Shown here: positions 55,987 to 63,978 of the stretch, in pieces
Layout of the letters: each line of letters opens with the position of its first letter
How positions within the stretch are numbered: the stretch's first letter is position 1
DNA from: Chitinispirillum alkaliphilum
GTDB taxonomy: Bacteria > Fibrobacterota > Chitinivibrionia > Chitinivibrionales > Chitinispirillaceae
Length of the DNA: 64,000 nt
NCBI GenBank assembly: GCA_001045525.1
Contig: LDWW01000018.1
Coordinates: 1-64,000, forward strand
Direction: 5' to 3'
Program-made: the position numbers and the translations under genes
The notes under the pieces: generated by a model
Database searches by the model: none
What the model saw: the letters and a program-made list of their open reading frames with translations, nothing else
Told to the model about the DNA's origin: nothing

Positions 55987-56035
55987 AAGACAGGGAGCCG
56001 GCCGCACCGGCACCCCTGAGTAGAGGGGGCGTCTT
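55987..56035. other. Predicted three-way-junction structure upstream of aroF
   Basis: AAGAC 55987-55991 pairs with GTCTT 56031-56035, enclosing two hairpins: GCCGG/CCGGC at 55997-56011 and CCCCT/AGGGG at 56013-56028. It is GC-rich in an AT-rich surround. It could be a leader element of aroF, or the end of the 56104 transcript. No known riboswitch class was recognised. The rest of the 409-base gap 55695-56103 holds no visible gene. Confidence 0.4.
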
Positions 56036-56103
56036 CAAAAGCAACACCCAGATACCTTTTGCAGTGTTAAATCGTCTTTTTTCCATATGCACGAATCATT
56101 ACG

Positions 56104-56688
56104 TCACAGTTCAGTTACCCGCCGCAGGATCTGCTTTACAACCTCCCGTATACCATCCTGAAGAATTGTCTCGGCATGTCTGGTGGTATTAATTGCAGCA
56201 CGCTCATTATAGCTTTCTATAATGAATGTGTGCAGAACAGTTTTGTCACTGGGATTGATAATCTTTATTTCCATCTTTATGTTTGATCCCATGACCCGGT
56301 GAAGAAATTTTGGTTCTTCATTAAGCTGGAATTTTATAATAGTGACATCTACTATAAAATCAGCAGAACTGATATCCTCTGCAATAATTTCACGACTGGT
56401 AAAGATATTTGTCAGTGAACGTTTTACTGCGATATCTGGCTCTGGCACAGATACAAGCGGAGCCTGAAGATTGCGTCTGATTCTGGTATAACCGACAACA
56501 GCAGAATCACTCATATCAGAAGCATTTACTACGGTTCCGATAAAAAACTTTCTGAATCGGCTGAAACTCAACTCTGAATCAATGCTGTCTATTACAGGAT
56601 CTATAGCTATTGCAGAGGCAAAGTTTGTATTGGCAGACACCAAAACTGTAAAACACAGAATGGTTATAACTGTAAGTCTTCTGATCAT
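56104..56688 (-). CDS. Uncharacterised exported protein, 194 aa
   Basis: A signal peptide (ITILCFTVLVSANTNFASA) precedes a soluble domain containing FRKFFIGTVVNASDMSDSA, a central SADFIVDVTIIKF strand and a C-terminal HAETILQDGIREVVKQILRR helix. The layout resembles small periplasmic or outer-membrane proteins that have DUF4136- or YajG-like folds, but no family can be assigned safely. Confidence 0.7.
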   Translation of the reverse strand: MIRRLTVITILCFTVLVSANTNFASAIAIDPVIDSIDSELSFSRFRKFFIGTVVNASDMSDSAVVGYTRIRRNLQAPLVSVPEPDIAVKRSLTNIFTSREIIAEDISSADFIVDVTIIKFQLNEEPKFLHRVMGSNIKMEIKIINPSDKTVLHTFIIESYNERAAINTTRHAETILQDGIREVVKQILRRVTEL

Positions 56689-56863
56689 GAGGCAGATCTC
56701 CTGTAGTGTTTGATTTTCAGGTAATACTGGTTATGTAAGATGTGTGGTAACTTTGAGTGTATATAATAAAGATAAAATCAGGGGCATCAAAATTTCTGCT
56801 GTAACCTTAAATTTTTTCAGACGTGTCCTGAACAATAGAGGATCGGGCATTGATATATATAAT

Positions 56864-56897
56864 AAAACCCGGTAAGTGGCAATCACTTCCGGGTTTC
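56864..56897 (-). terminator. Hairpin terminator after the sigma-factor gene
   Basis: AAACCCGG at 56865-56872 pairs with CCGGGTTT at 56889-56896; inside it, AAGTG 56874-56878 pairs with CACTT 56884-56888. On the minus strand the stem is followed by TTTTATTATATA. It ends about 30 bases past the rpoD stop. Confidence 0.75.
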
Positions 56898-56923
56898 TAA
56901 CAATTACGGCAACTCACTCTTCC

Positions 56924-57787
56924 CTACTCGTTGCGGTACATTTTGAGCCGTTTACTTCTAGAAGAATGTTTGAGTCGTCTGAGGGCTTTTTCCTTAATCT
57001 GTCTTACTCGTTCTCTGGTGAGATTAAACCTCTGACCGATTTCTTCCAGAGTGTGAGCGATATCTTCACCGATTCCGAAGTATAACTTCACCACCTCTTT
57101 TTCTCTTTCCGAGAGAGTGTCCAGAATTTTATCAATCTCTTCCTGGAGAGAAATACCCATAATGCCATCATCGGGACGGGACTGATTTTTATCCTGCAGG
57201 ACATCAAGCAGTTTTGAATCCTCGCCCTGAAGCAACGGAGCATCCAGTGACATATGGCTATTGCCGATTTTTATGGTCTCCTGAATCTCATTTTCATCAA
57301 GAGAAAGATCCTGGGCCAGTTCCTGGACATTGGGCATACGACGATATTTTTGTTCGAGTCGTCCCTGAGCTTTTCCAATTTTGTGTATAGCCCCGACTCT
57401 GTTGAGTGGCAGTTTGATAATTCTAGACTGCTCAGCCAGAGCCTGAAGTATAGCCTGCCTAATCCACCATACGGCATAGGAGATGAATTTGAAATTTTTC
57501 TTCTCATCAAACCTTTTAGCCGCACGTATCAACCCCAGATTACCTTCATTAATAAGATCACTCAGAGGTAATCCCTGGTTTTGGTAGTTTCTGCAGACAC
57601 TTACCACAAATCGCAAATTGGCTCTGACCAGTTTTTCCAGAGCTTTGCGATCTCCCTTTCTGATCCGCACAGCCAGAGCAGCTTCCTCCTCCAGCTTCAG
57701 TGATTTGTTCTTGCTGATCTCTTTGAGATAAAGAGCAAGGGAGCCTTCTTCAGTAATAAATTTGCTGTCATTTTGAATTGGTGCCAT
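56924..57787 (-). CDS. rpoD: Short RpoD/SigA-family sigma factor
   Basis: A 287-aa protein with region 1.2 (LALYLKEISKNKSLKLEEEA), 2.2-2.4 (DLINEGNLGLIRAAKRFDEK and FISYAVWWIRQAILQALAEQ), region 3 and region 4.2 (HTLEEIGQRFNLTRERVRQI). It lacks region 1.1 and the non-conserved insert, the short RpoD type known from Bacteroidota and relatives, so it could be the housekeeping factor or a group 2 factor. It is divergent from the AraC gene. Confidence 0.92.
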   Translation of the reverse strand: MAPIQNDSKFITEEGSLALYLKEISKNKSLKLEEEAALAVRIRKGDRKALEKLVRANLRFVVSVCRNYQNQGLPLSDLINEGNLGLIRAAKRFDEKKNFKFISYAVWWIRQAILQALAEQSRIIKLPLNRVGAIHKIGKAQGRLEQKYRRMPNVQELAQDLSLDENEIQETIKIGNSHMSLDAPLLQGEDSKLLDVLQDKNQSRPDDGIMGISLQEEIDKILDTLSEREKEVVKLYFGIGEDIAHTLEEIGQRFNLTRERVRQIKEKALRRLKHSSRSKRLKMYRNE

Positions 57788-57885
57788 ATTCTTCCTACAA
57801 AATTTTCTTGATATAATCCTTAAATATAAACCTTGCCTATTCTTATTTCCAACAACTACTGTCTACATAATATATTTTTATTACA

Positions 57886-58842
57886 ATGTTTCCAACTCGT
57901 CATGAAATACTCGCTAATTTCAAGAATCCGGTGTACACAGACCACCCACTGTTACCGGGGTTAAAGACATTTTGCTGTCTTGAGACCTGGAACGATCAAC
58001 CGGTATTGGAATTATCCAGAGTTAATATCAAAATACATTCGATTGATTACCTTGCAAGCTCAGACACAGCCGCAAGAAATTTTAACACTGTTCCACTGAA
58101 ATTTCAACAAGATTGTTTCAGGTTGTGGTATCAGGTTGATGGAACCGGTATTCTTCAGAACGTTACCCGCAAGAGCTTTGGAACTGCGCGCCCGGGTTTG
58201 CTGGGTGTGATGGGACGTGGCGAACGTCACAGCTATCTTCATCAAAAGGGAAACTTTGAGTGTTTTCAGATCCTTTTCTCTCTTAATCCAAGTACTACAG
58301 CAAAATGTTACTGGAACACCGAAATAGAGGGTAAATTGAATCTGGATGAAAACTACAGGCTCTTTTTTGAGAACCTGGTTTTTGATCTGCTCTTTGTAAT
58401 CTCATCAAAACGTGAAATTCTGGGCCTTGCCACCATCTCCAGACTACTTGAGATTCTGGTTATACTGTTTAAGAAAAATCTGCTTTTGATCGAAGAGTCC
58501 CAGTTTCCCAAAAACAAGGCCAAAAGTCTCATCGCCAAAGCCAAAATTTTTATGGACACCAATTACGCCAGCATGAAACACCAGCACCAACTTGAGAAAG
58601 AGTGTGGTGTGGACATAAACTATCTTAATATCCTCTTCAAGAAGGAAACCGGCAAAACTCTTTATCAGTATATCAGGGATGTACGCATGGAGTACGCTAA
58701 ACATTTTCTTGAAACCGGAGATGATCAGGTTAATGATATCGCAAGGAAAATCGGATATCCTAATAGTAACTCCTTCACACGGGCATTTAAGAAGGTATGT
58801 GGCCTGACACCTCAGGAATTTAGATTGTCATCGCAAAAATAA
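57886..58842 (+). CDS. AraC-family transcriptional regulator
   Basis: A 318-aa protein. The N-terminal 200 residues are a cupin-like sensor region of no specific family. Residues about 215-315 are the AraC double helix-turn-helix: HQLEKECGVDINYLNILFKK, ETGKTLYQYIRDVRMEYAKH, and VNDIARKIGYPNSNSFTRAF followed by KKVCGLTPQEFR. It lies 37 bases before the aspartokinase gene, which it may control. Confidence 0.92.
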   Translation: MFPTRHEILANFKNPVYTDHPLLPGLKTFCCLETWNDQPVLELSRVNIKIHSIDYLASSDTAARNFNTVPLKFQQDCFRLWYQVDGTGILQNVTRKSFGTARPGLLGVMGRGERHSYLHQKGNFECFQILFSLNPSTTAKCYWNTEIEGKLNLDENYRLFFENLVFDLLFVISSKREILGLATISRLLEILVILFKKNLLLIEESQFPKNKAKSLIAKAKIFMDTNYASMKHQHQLEKECGVDINYLNILFKKETGKTLYQYIRDVRMEYAKHFLETGDDQVNDIARKIGYPNSNSFTRAFKKVCGLTPQEFRLSSQK

Positions 58843-58879
58843 ACCCGAATAATATAAACTTACCGTACCGGAGTAGAGC

Positions 58880-60250
58880 ATGGATTTCATTGTAGCCAAA
58901 TTTGGTGGCAGCTCTGTTGCCACAGGAGAGAGACTTCAGCAGATTGTACACATCATCGGACTCAATAACAACAGACGCTGCATTGTTCTTTCCGCCCCGG
59001 GAAAAAGCGCCGGATTCAACACTAAAGTAACCGACCTTCTGATTGATCTGGCCACCAAGGCTTTAAAATGTCAGAAATACTCAGCACCACTTCAGGAGAT
59101 TAAAAGCCGTTTTCTGAACATCTATGAACCACTGGGTGTCTCACGCGCACGGATTGATGAAGTTCTTGAGGATCTCGATCAGCGACTCAATACCTCCAAA
59201 GAAGATGAGGCGAAATTCAGGGACCAAATCGTTTCAGCCGGTGAAGATCTGAACAGTAAACTATTTGCTGATTACCTCAACATCTGCGGAATTGACGCAG
59301 TATATGTGTCACCCAGAGAGGCAGGGCTTATCGTAACTGCAGACTTTGGCGATGCACAGCCCATAGATGAAGTGGAACTGAAGCTGGCAAAACTGAAAAA
59401 AATTTGCGCAGAGAAAGTCGTTGTTTTCCCCGGTTTCTTTGGAGTTACAGAGCAGGGTGAAATAGCCACCTTCAGCAGAGGGGGCAGCGATCTTACAGGA
59501 GCAATCCTTGCCGAAGCACTCGATGCTGCGGAGTATGAGAACTGGTCAGATGTCGATGGTATTTTCAGCGCTCATCCAGAAATGGTCACAAACCCGGCAC
59601 AGATTCCCGCCCTCACCTATAAAGAGATGAGAGAGCTTTCCTACATAGGGTTCAACGTTCTGCACGAAGAAGCGGTTAAACCTATTATGCGTAAAAAAAT
59701 CCCGATCAGACTACGCAATACCAACAATGTGGAAAATCAGGGCACCCTTATAGTCTCAGAGAGGTTACCAGGGGAAAGTGATGTCATAGGTGTAGCTTCC
59801 GGAGGCGGTTACTGCAGTTTTACGCTTCAGAAATTTCTTATGAACAGAGAGAAGGGATTTGGCAGGAAAGTACTTTCTATTCTCGAGGAGATGGATCTCT
59901 CCTATGAGCACTGTCCATCGGGTGTTGACAATATTTCTGTGATTCTCGATCAGGATCAGCTCAGACCAGAGACAGTGAACAACATTATAAGGACTATCGG
60001 AGAAAATTTATCACCAGATGAGATAAAAACAGAATTTGGAATCGCACTGGTGTCAGTTGTTGGTGAAGGGCTTCTTCACAAAATAGGTATTCTCGCTCAG
60101 GCCGCAAATGCACTTTCTGAAGCTGGTGTGAATATCAAAATGGTCAATCAGGGGAGCAGCGAAATCAGTATAATCTTTGGAATAGATGCTTCAGATGAGA
60201 AAAAGGCGGTGAACGCACTGTATAACGTTCTCTTTATCACAGAAGATTGA
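58880..60250 (+). CDS. lysC: Aspartate kinase
   Basis: A 456-aa protein with FIVAKFGGSSVATGERLQQI, the GRGGSDLTGAILAEAL-type motif (here SRGGSDLTGA), WSDVDGIFSAHP and a C-terminal pair of ACT domains (GIALVSVVGEGLLHKIGILA; GVNIKMVNQGSSEISIIFGI) that sense end products. It makes aspartyl phosphate for Lys/Thr/Met synthesis. A strong hairpin follows at 60350. Confidence 0.96.
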   Translation: MDFIVAKFGGSSVATGERLQQIVHIIGLNNNRRCIVLSAPGKSAGFNTKVTDLLIDLATKALKCQKYSAPLQEIKSRFLNIYEPLGVSRARIDEVLEDLDQRLNTSKEDEAKFRDQIVSAGEDLNSKLFADYLNICGIDAVYVSPREAGLIVTADFGDAQPIDEVELKLAKLKKICAEKVVVFPGFFGVTEQGEIATFSRGGSDLTGAILAEALDAAEYENWSDVDGIFSAHPEMVTNPAQIPALTYKEMRELSYIGFNVLHEEAVKPIMRKKIPIRLRNTNNVENQGTLIVSERLPGESDVIGVASGGGYCSFTLQKFLMNREKGFGRKVLSILEEMDLSYEHCPSGVDNISVILDQDQLRPETVNNIIRTIGENLSPDEIKTEFGIALVSVVGEGLLHKIGILAQAANALSEAGVNIKMVNQGSSEISIIFGIDASDEKKAVNALYNVLFITED

Positions 60251-60349
60251 GGTATTATATAAACGGTCTTACGTTACGATAATGCAGAAAGCTCCACTAA
60301 GCCACTGCATCAACTCCGTACCAGCTATTCTTCTTAAGTCTTCTTACAG

Positions 60350-60384
60350 AAAGTTAGAGCCGGAATTTTTCCGGCTCTAACTTT
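60350..60384 (+). terminator. Long perfect hairpin after the aspartokinase gene
   Basis: A 16-bp perfect stem (AAAGTTAGAGCCGGAA and TTCCGGCTCTAACTTT) with a 3-base loop. No long T-run follows, but the A/T ends and position 100 bases after the stop suit a terminator. The rest of 60251-60710 is AT-rich, with an (AT)n run near 60636-60652 and no visible gene. Confidence 0.75.
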
Positions 60385-60710
60385 GACTTGCAATAAAAAC
60401 CATGGCTATTTCTGACTCAGCGGTGGAAAAGCAGTTAGAAAATTATATCTTGTAGTATAGTGAACTGAGCCGAGCCACTACAGGCGCAAACGGATATTTC
60501 TTTCCATGCATTTTAGTAAAATCTCTGCTTTATTCACCCATGGCTCACTACTATCTCAATTGCAAAGTTATTTATTTTAATTTTTCAGTAAACAGAATAC
60601 AAATAAATTCAAAAAACTTTACATATTTCACTCAGAATATATATATATATATTATCAAATCATTTACAACACTCAACACACACTAACCAAACATTTTAAA
60701 AGGGGTTTAC

Positions 60711-61229
60711 ATGAGTAAAAGAATTATCAGCACCGCCATGTTCCTTTGTTTACTACTCTCATCTGCATCATTTGCCGGTAAACAGAACCTTATTACAACA
60801 AATCCTCTTGGCATGGCTTTTGGGGTTTTCAATGCTGAATATCAAAGGTCAATTTCAGATAATGCTTCCATTGGTATAAACGGAATTTTCTGGAGTCCTC
60901 CAGTTGTGGATCTTGTTATTTTTGGCGTTGGGGGTTCATACAATTATTATTCAAAAGCTTCATTCCGTGGTCTTTGGATCCAAAAAGGTATAAATATTGG
61001 TGTTGCCACATTTGATATCGATGAGATAATCAACTCATACGAAGTCAAAACTAAAACAGTCTCTGCCTTTACCACAAGTTTAGGCGCACTCATAGGATAC
61101 AGATGGACTTGGAATACCTTCTCTCTTGGTACAGGAGGTGGAATTTCATTTACAATTGGCGACTTTGAAGATCACGATTTTGGTGGAATATCACCAGCAC
61201 TTGCCTTTGATATTGGTTTCAATTTCTAA
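60711..61229 (+). CDS. Small exported beta-barrel-like protein, 172 aa
   Basis: A signal peptide (FLCLLLSSASFAG) and a short barrel-like body: NPLGMAFGVFNAEYQRSISD, ASIGINGIFW and the C-terminal ALAFDIGFNF with a terminal Phe. The pattern fits small outer-membrane proteins of the DUF3575 or OmpW-like kind. AAAGGGG lies just upstream. Confidence 0.72.
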   Translation: MSKRIISTAMFLCLLLSSASFAGKQNLITTNPLGMAFGVFNAEYQRSISDNASIGINGIFWSPPVVDLVIFGVGGSYNYYSKASFRGLWIQKGINIGVATFDIDEIINSYEVKTKTVSAFTTSLGALIGYRWTWNTFSLGTGGGISFTIGDFEDHDFGGISPALAFDIGFNF

Positions 61230-61256
61230 ACATACCAAGGCACAATAAGATTAATA

Positions 61257-61282
61257 AGACCTCCGGTGTAAAATGGAGGTCT
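61257..61282 (+). terminator. Hairpin after the small barrel gene
   Basis: AGACCTCC at 61257-61264 pairs with GGAGGTCT at 61275-61282 across a 10-base loop, 28 bases after the stop codon. It lacks a clear T-run. Confidence 0.65.
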
Positions 61283-61493
61283 AACCCTTCATTTTTTGTA
61301 TCAGAGATAAGTATTTACAGTACCTTTATTTCGACTCTAAAGATCTGATTTTTTACCCCAAAAGCAGTTTCACAGCCATCTTTTATATCAAAGACCTATG
61401 CTCTCCTTTGTACACTTTATCTCTTTTCCTCGGGTATCTAAGCAATTTCGTTTGTTCCTAGTTACGCTGTAGCCTCTCCCCTCTGTATTATTT

Positions 61494-62420
61494 TTATTCG
61501 AAGTAGGCTGTATCCTGAGATTCTCCGACAAACTCAAGATAATAAATTACTGTTTTAAACAGCTTGTGAATTTCAGACGGGAGTGTAACGTAACCACCAG
61601 AACCAGTATCCTGTCTGATAACCAATGTCCCGTACTCATTATCACCATCTCCGTCCTTTTCAAAGATAAATTTCTTTTTCAAAAACTCTATCTCGTCAGA
61701 GTCAACAAGTTTCCAGTAACAGTTATCTTTACCCTTTGTGAGTACCACAGCATACATGTAAGGAACAGCCCCATCGGGGCCGTCATTGATTGCGACCTGA
61801 AACTGAACCCCGATAAAATCCTCCGACTTTTTTTCCTTCTTCAGCATAAATCTTATATCTTTTGGTATCGGTTTACCGGTTGTATTTTCATCAAAGCTCA
61901 GGTAAGGAGAAAAGAAATATCCTTGTGGTGCCTGAATTTCCGTAAGTTCACTGAAACATTTGTACTTCATCGCCAATTGGTCGGGGAAGTAAACTTCCAT
62001 ATTGCCAAAATAAATAGCAGGCAAAAGAATCAAAAAAGCAGTAACAATCATTTCCATGAATTCGAAATTACCTATAATCAAAGAAATGAAGCCTCCTATA
62101 CCCGCTAAAACTACTGCACCAATAGAGAGATAACACTGAGGCAAGTTCGCTTTAATGATTAGCTCCGATTCCGAGAGAGTTTCACCAAGGCGTTCTATCT
62201 CCTTTTCGCTCACTGGTGCCCAACTCTCAACTCCATGTTGGTAAGGCATGTTGGAAATCGGTTTCATGAGAATAAAAGGATAAGCGGCCAGGATAAAGGG
62301 TAATCCGATCCAGAAATTAGAATAGAAGTCCTGTAAAAATATAGCTGTAGCATAGAGAGATATCATCAGAACTAACCGTAGCCACACAGACAGATTAAGG
62401 TATCTGAATTCACTCTTCAT
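61494..62420 (-). CDS. Membrane protein partner of the radical SAM peptide system
   Basis: A 308-aa protein. Four hydrophobic segments are predicted (about 13-30, 37-52, 97-116, 122-143), in two pairs separated by a polar loop (ESWAPVSEKEIERLGETLSE), followed by a cytosolic or periplasmic C-terminal domain of about 160 residues with FQVAINDGPDGAVPYMYAVV and TLVIRQDTGSGGYVTLPSEI. I do not recognise the family, and it is not an ABC transporter or peptidase by motif. Its start overlaps the stop of the radical SAM gene by 4 bases, so it is very likely part of the same operon. Possible roles are export, immunity or membrane anchoring of the maturase. Confidence 0.82.
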   Translation of the reverse strand: MKSEFRYLNLSVWLRLVLMISLYATAIFLQDFYSNFWIGLPFILAAYPFILMKPISNMPYQHGVESWAPVSEKEIERLGETLSESELIIKANLPQCYLSIGAVVLAGIGGFISLIIGNFEFMEMIVTAFLILLPAIYFGNMEVYFPDQLAMKYKCFSELTEIQAPQGYFFSPYLSFDENTTGKPIPKDIRFMLKKEKKSEDFIGVQFQVAINDGPDGAVPYMYAVVLTKGKDNCYWKLVDSDEIEFLKKKFIFEKDGDGDNEYGTLVIRQDTGSGGYVTLPSEIHKLFKTVIYYLEFVGESQDTAYFE

Positions 62421-63712
62421 TTGTATGTCTTCTCCTTATTTTGATGTAGTTCGCTGGTACCGCATGCTTCCCAGTAGAGGGGGCAGGCCGCCTGACAGGC
62501 ACTGAACGCGCTGCAGTCAAGGCACTCTGAGGGTGCGTACTTTTTTTCTTTGAAATACCTGGCACGATCAGAGTACCATACGGTATCAAATTTTTTCTTT
62601 AACAGATTCCCGATCGGCTCTTCATACGAAGAACACGGGAAAACTTCACCATCACAATTGACGCTGATTAAACCATCCATTGCAGCACATGCTTTATTCC
62701 CTAAACCTCTTGCGACGGGATTAAATTGACAAAACGGTGTGGGAGAATACCAGAAAAAGGTCAGTCCGCACCTTTGCGCCTCAGAGTTAATTTTGTCTAC
62801 TATATCCCCTATTTCGCTATAGGAGATATACAGGTCATGATTTAGCGGATTTTTCCTGGAAGGGATATACATGTTCATTGAGAAGCGGTTGATCCCGAGG
62901 CCTTCCAGAAAAGGAGGCATAGTCTCAATAGTGTCTTTGTTCAGAGCACATATTGTTGTATTTGTCTGCACCGCGATCTGCGCCTTCTTAAGTGCTTTGA
63001 TTCCCTCAATGGTTTTTTCAAATGCCCCCTCAACCCCGCACAGACGATCATGTATCGCGGCCTCAGAGGATTCAAGACTGATCTGTGCAGTCCTGAGCCC
63101 GGCACGGTATAAGGACAAAGCCCTTTCTTCAGTAATCAAAGTGCCATTGCTGATCAGATTTGTCCTGAGCCCCACCTTTAAAGCGTAAGCCACAAGTGTC
63201 TCAAGATCTTTACGCAACAAAGGTTCTCCTCCGGTAAAGGAGAAAAACGGGATTTTTGCCTTGTCCCGAAAAATCCGTATAATTTTTTTTATCTGCCCTG
63301 TTGACATTTCCCGGTAATCACTTCCCCCCGGACATCCGGCATAACAAAAGAGACATCTGTTATTGCACCGCTTGGTTACAGCAATCTCTCCAAGAACTGG
63401 CAGCCGTGTAAAATCAAACTCATATCTGACAGATTCAGTCCGAACACCCTTTCCATCCATACAATCCTGAATATTTCTGAAGAAACGATCAATATCCCTG
63501 ATTCTTTTTTCATTACAATCCGGAATTTTTTCAAGGCTCCCCCCGGCAAACAGATATTTCAACAAACTGGTCCCTGTACTGTTCAGTTTGTAAACCATAT
63601 TGGGGGGAATAATCAGAACATCATCTTCTGCCCGGTAAAGCAGGAACGGCTTCACTGAATTAAACCAGTGTGAAAGCGAAGCTATAGATTCTTTTATCTG
63701 CGAAGATGTCAA
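62417..63712 (-). CDS. Radical SAM/SPASM peptide maturase with a PqqD-like N-terminal domain
   Basis: A 431-aa protein. Residues about 20-90 (FLLYRAEDDVLIIPPNMVYK; LNSTGTSLLKYLFAGGSLEK) look like a PqqD-type peptide-recognition domain. The radical SAM motif is C116-x3-C120-x2-C123 (KRCNNRCLFCYAGC), followed by FFSFTGGEPLLRKD. The C-terminal SPASM domain has CAAMDGLISVNCDGEVFPCS and CLDCSAFSACQAACP, enough Cys for two auxiliary Fe-S clusters. The start is a TTG at 63712: it overlaps the precursor stop as TTGA and has GGGAGG 8 bases upstream, inside the precursor gene. The open frame continues to 63793, but that part is the repeat read in the wrong frame. Such enzymes form C-S or C-C cross-links in peptides. 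Confidence 0.93.
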   Translation of the reverse strand: MTSSQIKESIASLSHWFNSVKPFLLYRAEDDVLIIPPNMVYKLNSTGTSLLKYLFAGGSLEKIPDCNEKRIRDIDRFFRNIQDCMDGKGVRTESVRYEFDFTRLPVLGEIAVTKRCNNRCLFCYAGCPGGSDYREMSTGQIKKIIRIFRDKAKIPFFSFTGGEPLLRKDLETLVAYALKVGLRTNLISNGTLITEERALSLYRAGLRTAQISLESSEAAIHDRLCGVEGAFEKTIEGIKALKKAQIAVQTNTTICALNKDTIETMPPFLEGLGINRFSMNMYIPSRKNPLNHDLYISYSEIGDIVDKINSEAQRCGLTFFWYSPTPFCQFNPVARGLGNKACAAMDGLISVNCDGEVFPCSSYEEPIGNLLKKKFDTVWYSDRARYFKEKKYAPSECLDCSAFSACQAACPLYWEACGTSELHQNKEKTYK

Positions 63713-63933
63713 CGAGCCCTCCCGGAAATGCACGCTGAATGACAGGCACTGTGGCAAGCCGAATGACAGGCACTGTGACAGGCCGAGTAACAAGCCGAAT
63801 GGCAGGCATTATGACAGGCGGAGTAACATACCGAATCAATACCAGCCACATTAGGAGTAAAGCAACCTGAAAAGCAGTTGTTAGACTGCATGAACTCTTT
63901 ACAGGAACCGCTAACTTCCAGTGGCAGGCTCAT
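63709..63933 (-). CDS. Cys-His-Ser-Ala repeat peptide, putative RiPP precursor
   Basis: A 74-aa protein from ATG 63933. The first 35 residues (MSLPLEVSGSCKEFMQSNNC then FSGCFTPNVAGIDSV) have no signal peptide and could be the leader. Residues 36-71 are nine 4-residue repeats C-[HYI]-[SN]-[AG], Cys at 36, 40, 44, 48, 52, 56, 60, 64 and 68; a further Cys pair, 20 and 24, has the same spacing. The C-terminal tail is ISGRAR. Of 74 residues, 12 are Cys. The stop TGA overlaps the TTG start of the radical SAM enzyme, so the two are coupled. The frame extends to a TTG at 63972, but a -10 box lies just there. Alternatives are a metal-binding or CX3CH haem-binding protein, though no export signal is present. 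Confidence 0.78.
   Translation of the reverse strand: MSLPLEVSGSCKEFMQSNNCFSGCFTPNVAGIDSVCYSACHNACHSACYSACHSACHSACHSACHSACISGRAR
63721..63828 (-). repeat. Nine tandem 12-bp units encoding the C-x-S-A repeats
   Basis: Each unit is TG(T/C)-(CAY/TAY/ATT)-(Ser/Asn)-(GCN/GGG). The Ser and Ala codons alternate between TCG GCT and AGT GCC versions, so the real period over most of the array is 24 bp. This points to growth by tandem duplication of a two-repeat unit, with synonymous drift since. Confidence 0.9.
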
Positions 63934-63972
63934 ATTTTCATACCTGGAGGGCAGATGGGTCAAACGGTTCAA

Positions 63973-63978
63973 ATTATA
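63973..63978 (-). promoter_or_regulatory. -10-like box upstream of the repeat peptide gene
   Basis: On the minus strand TATAAT lies at 63978-63973, so transcription would start near 63966, about 33 bases before the ATG at 63933. The -35 region runs into the window edge and is only partly visible, with no clear TTGACA. If real, it makes the peptide gene the first of the operon. Confidence 0.4.

Noticed and set aside
60636-60652. (AT)n run before the small barrel gene
   Set aside because: Simple AT-rich promoter-region sequence; no evidence of function beyond that.
63712-63793. 27-codon N-terminal extension of the radical SAM enzyme and frame 63660-63851
   Set aside because: Both are the repeat array read in other frames. 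The extension lacks a ribosome site, while the TTG at 63712 has GGGAGG in place.
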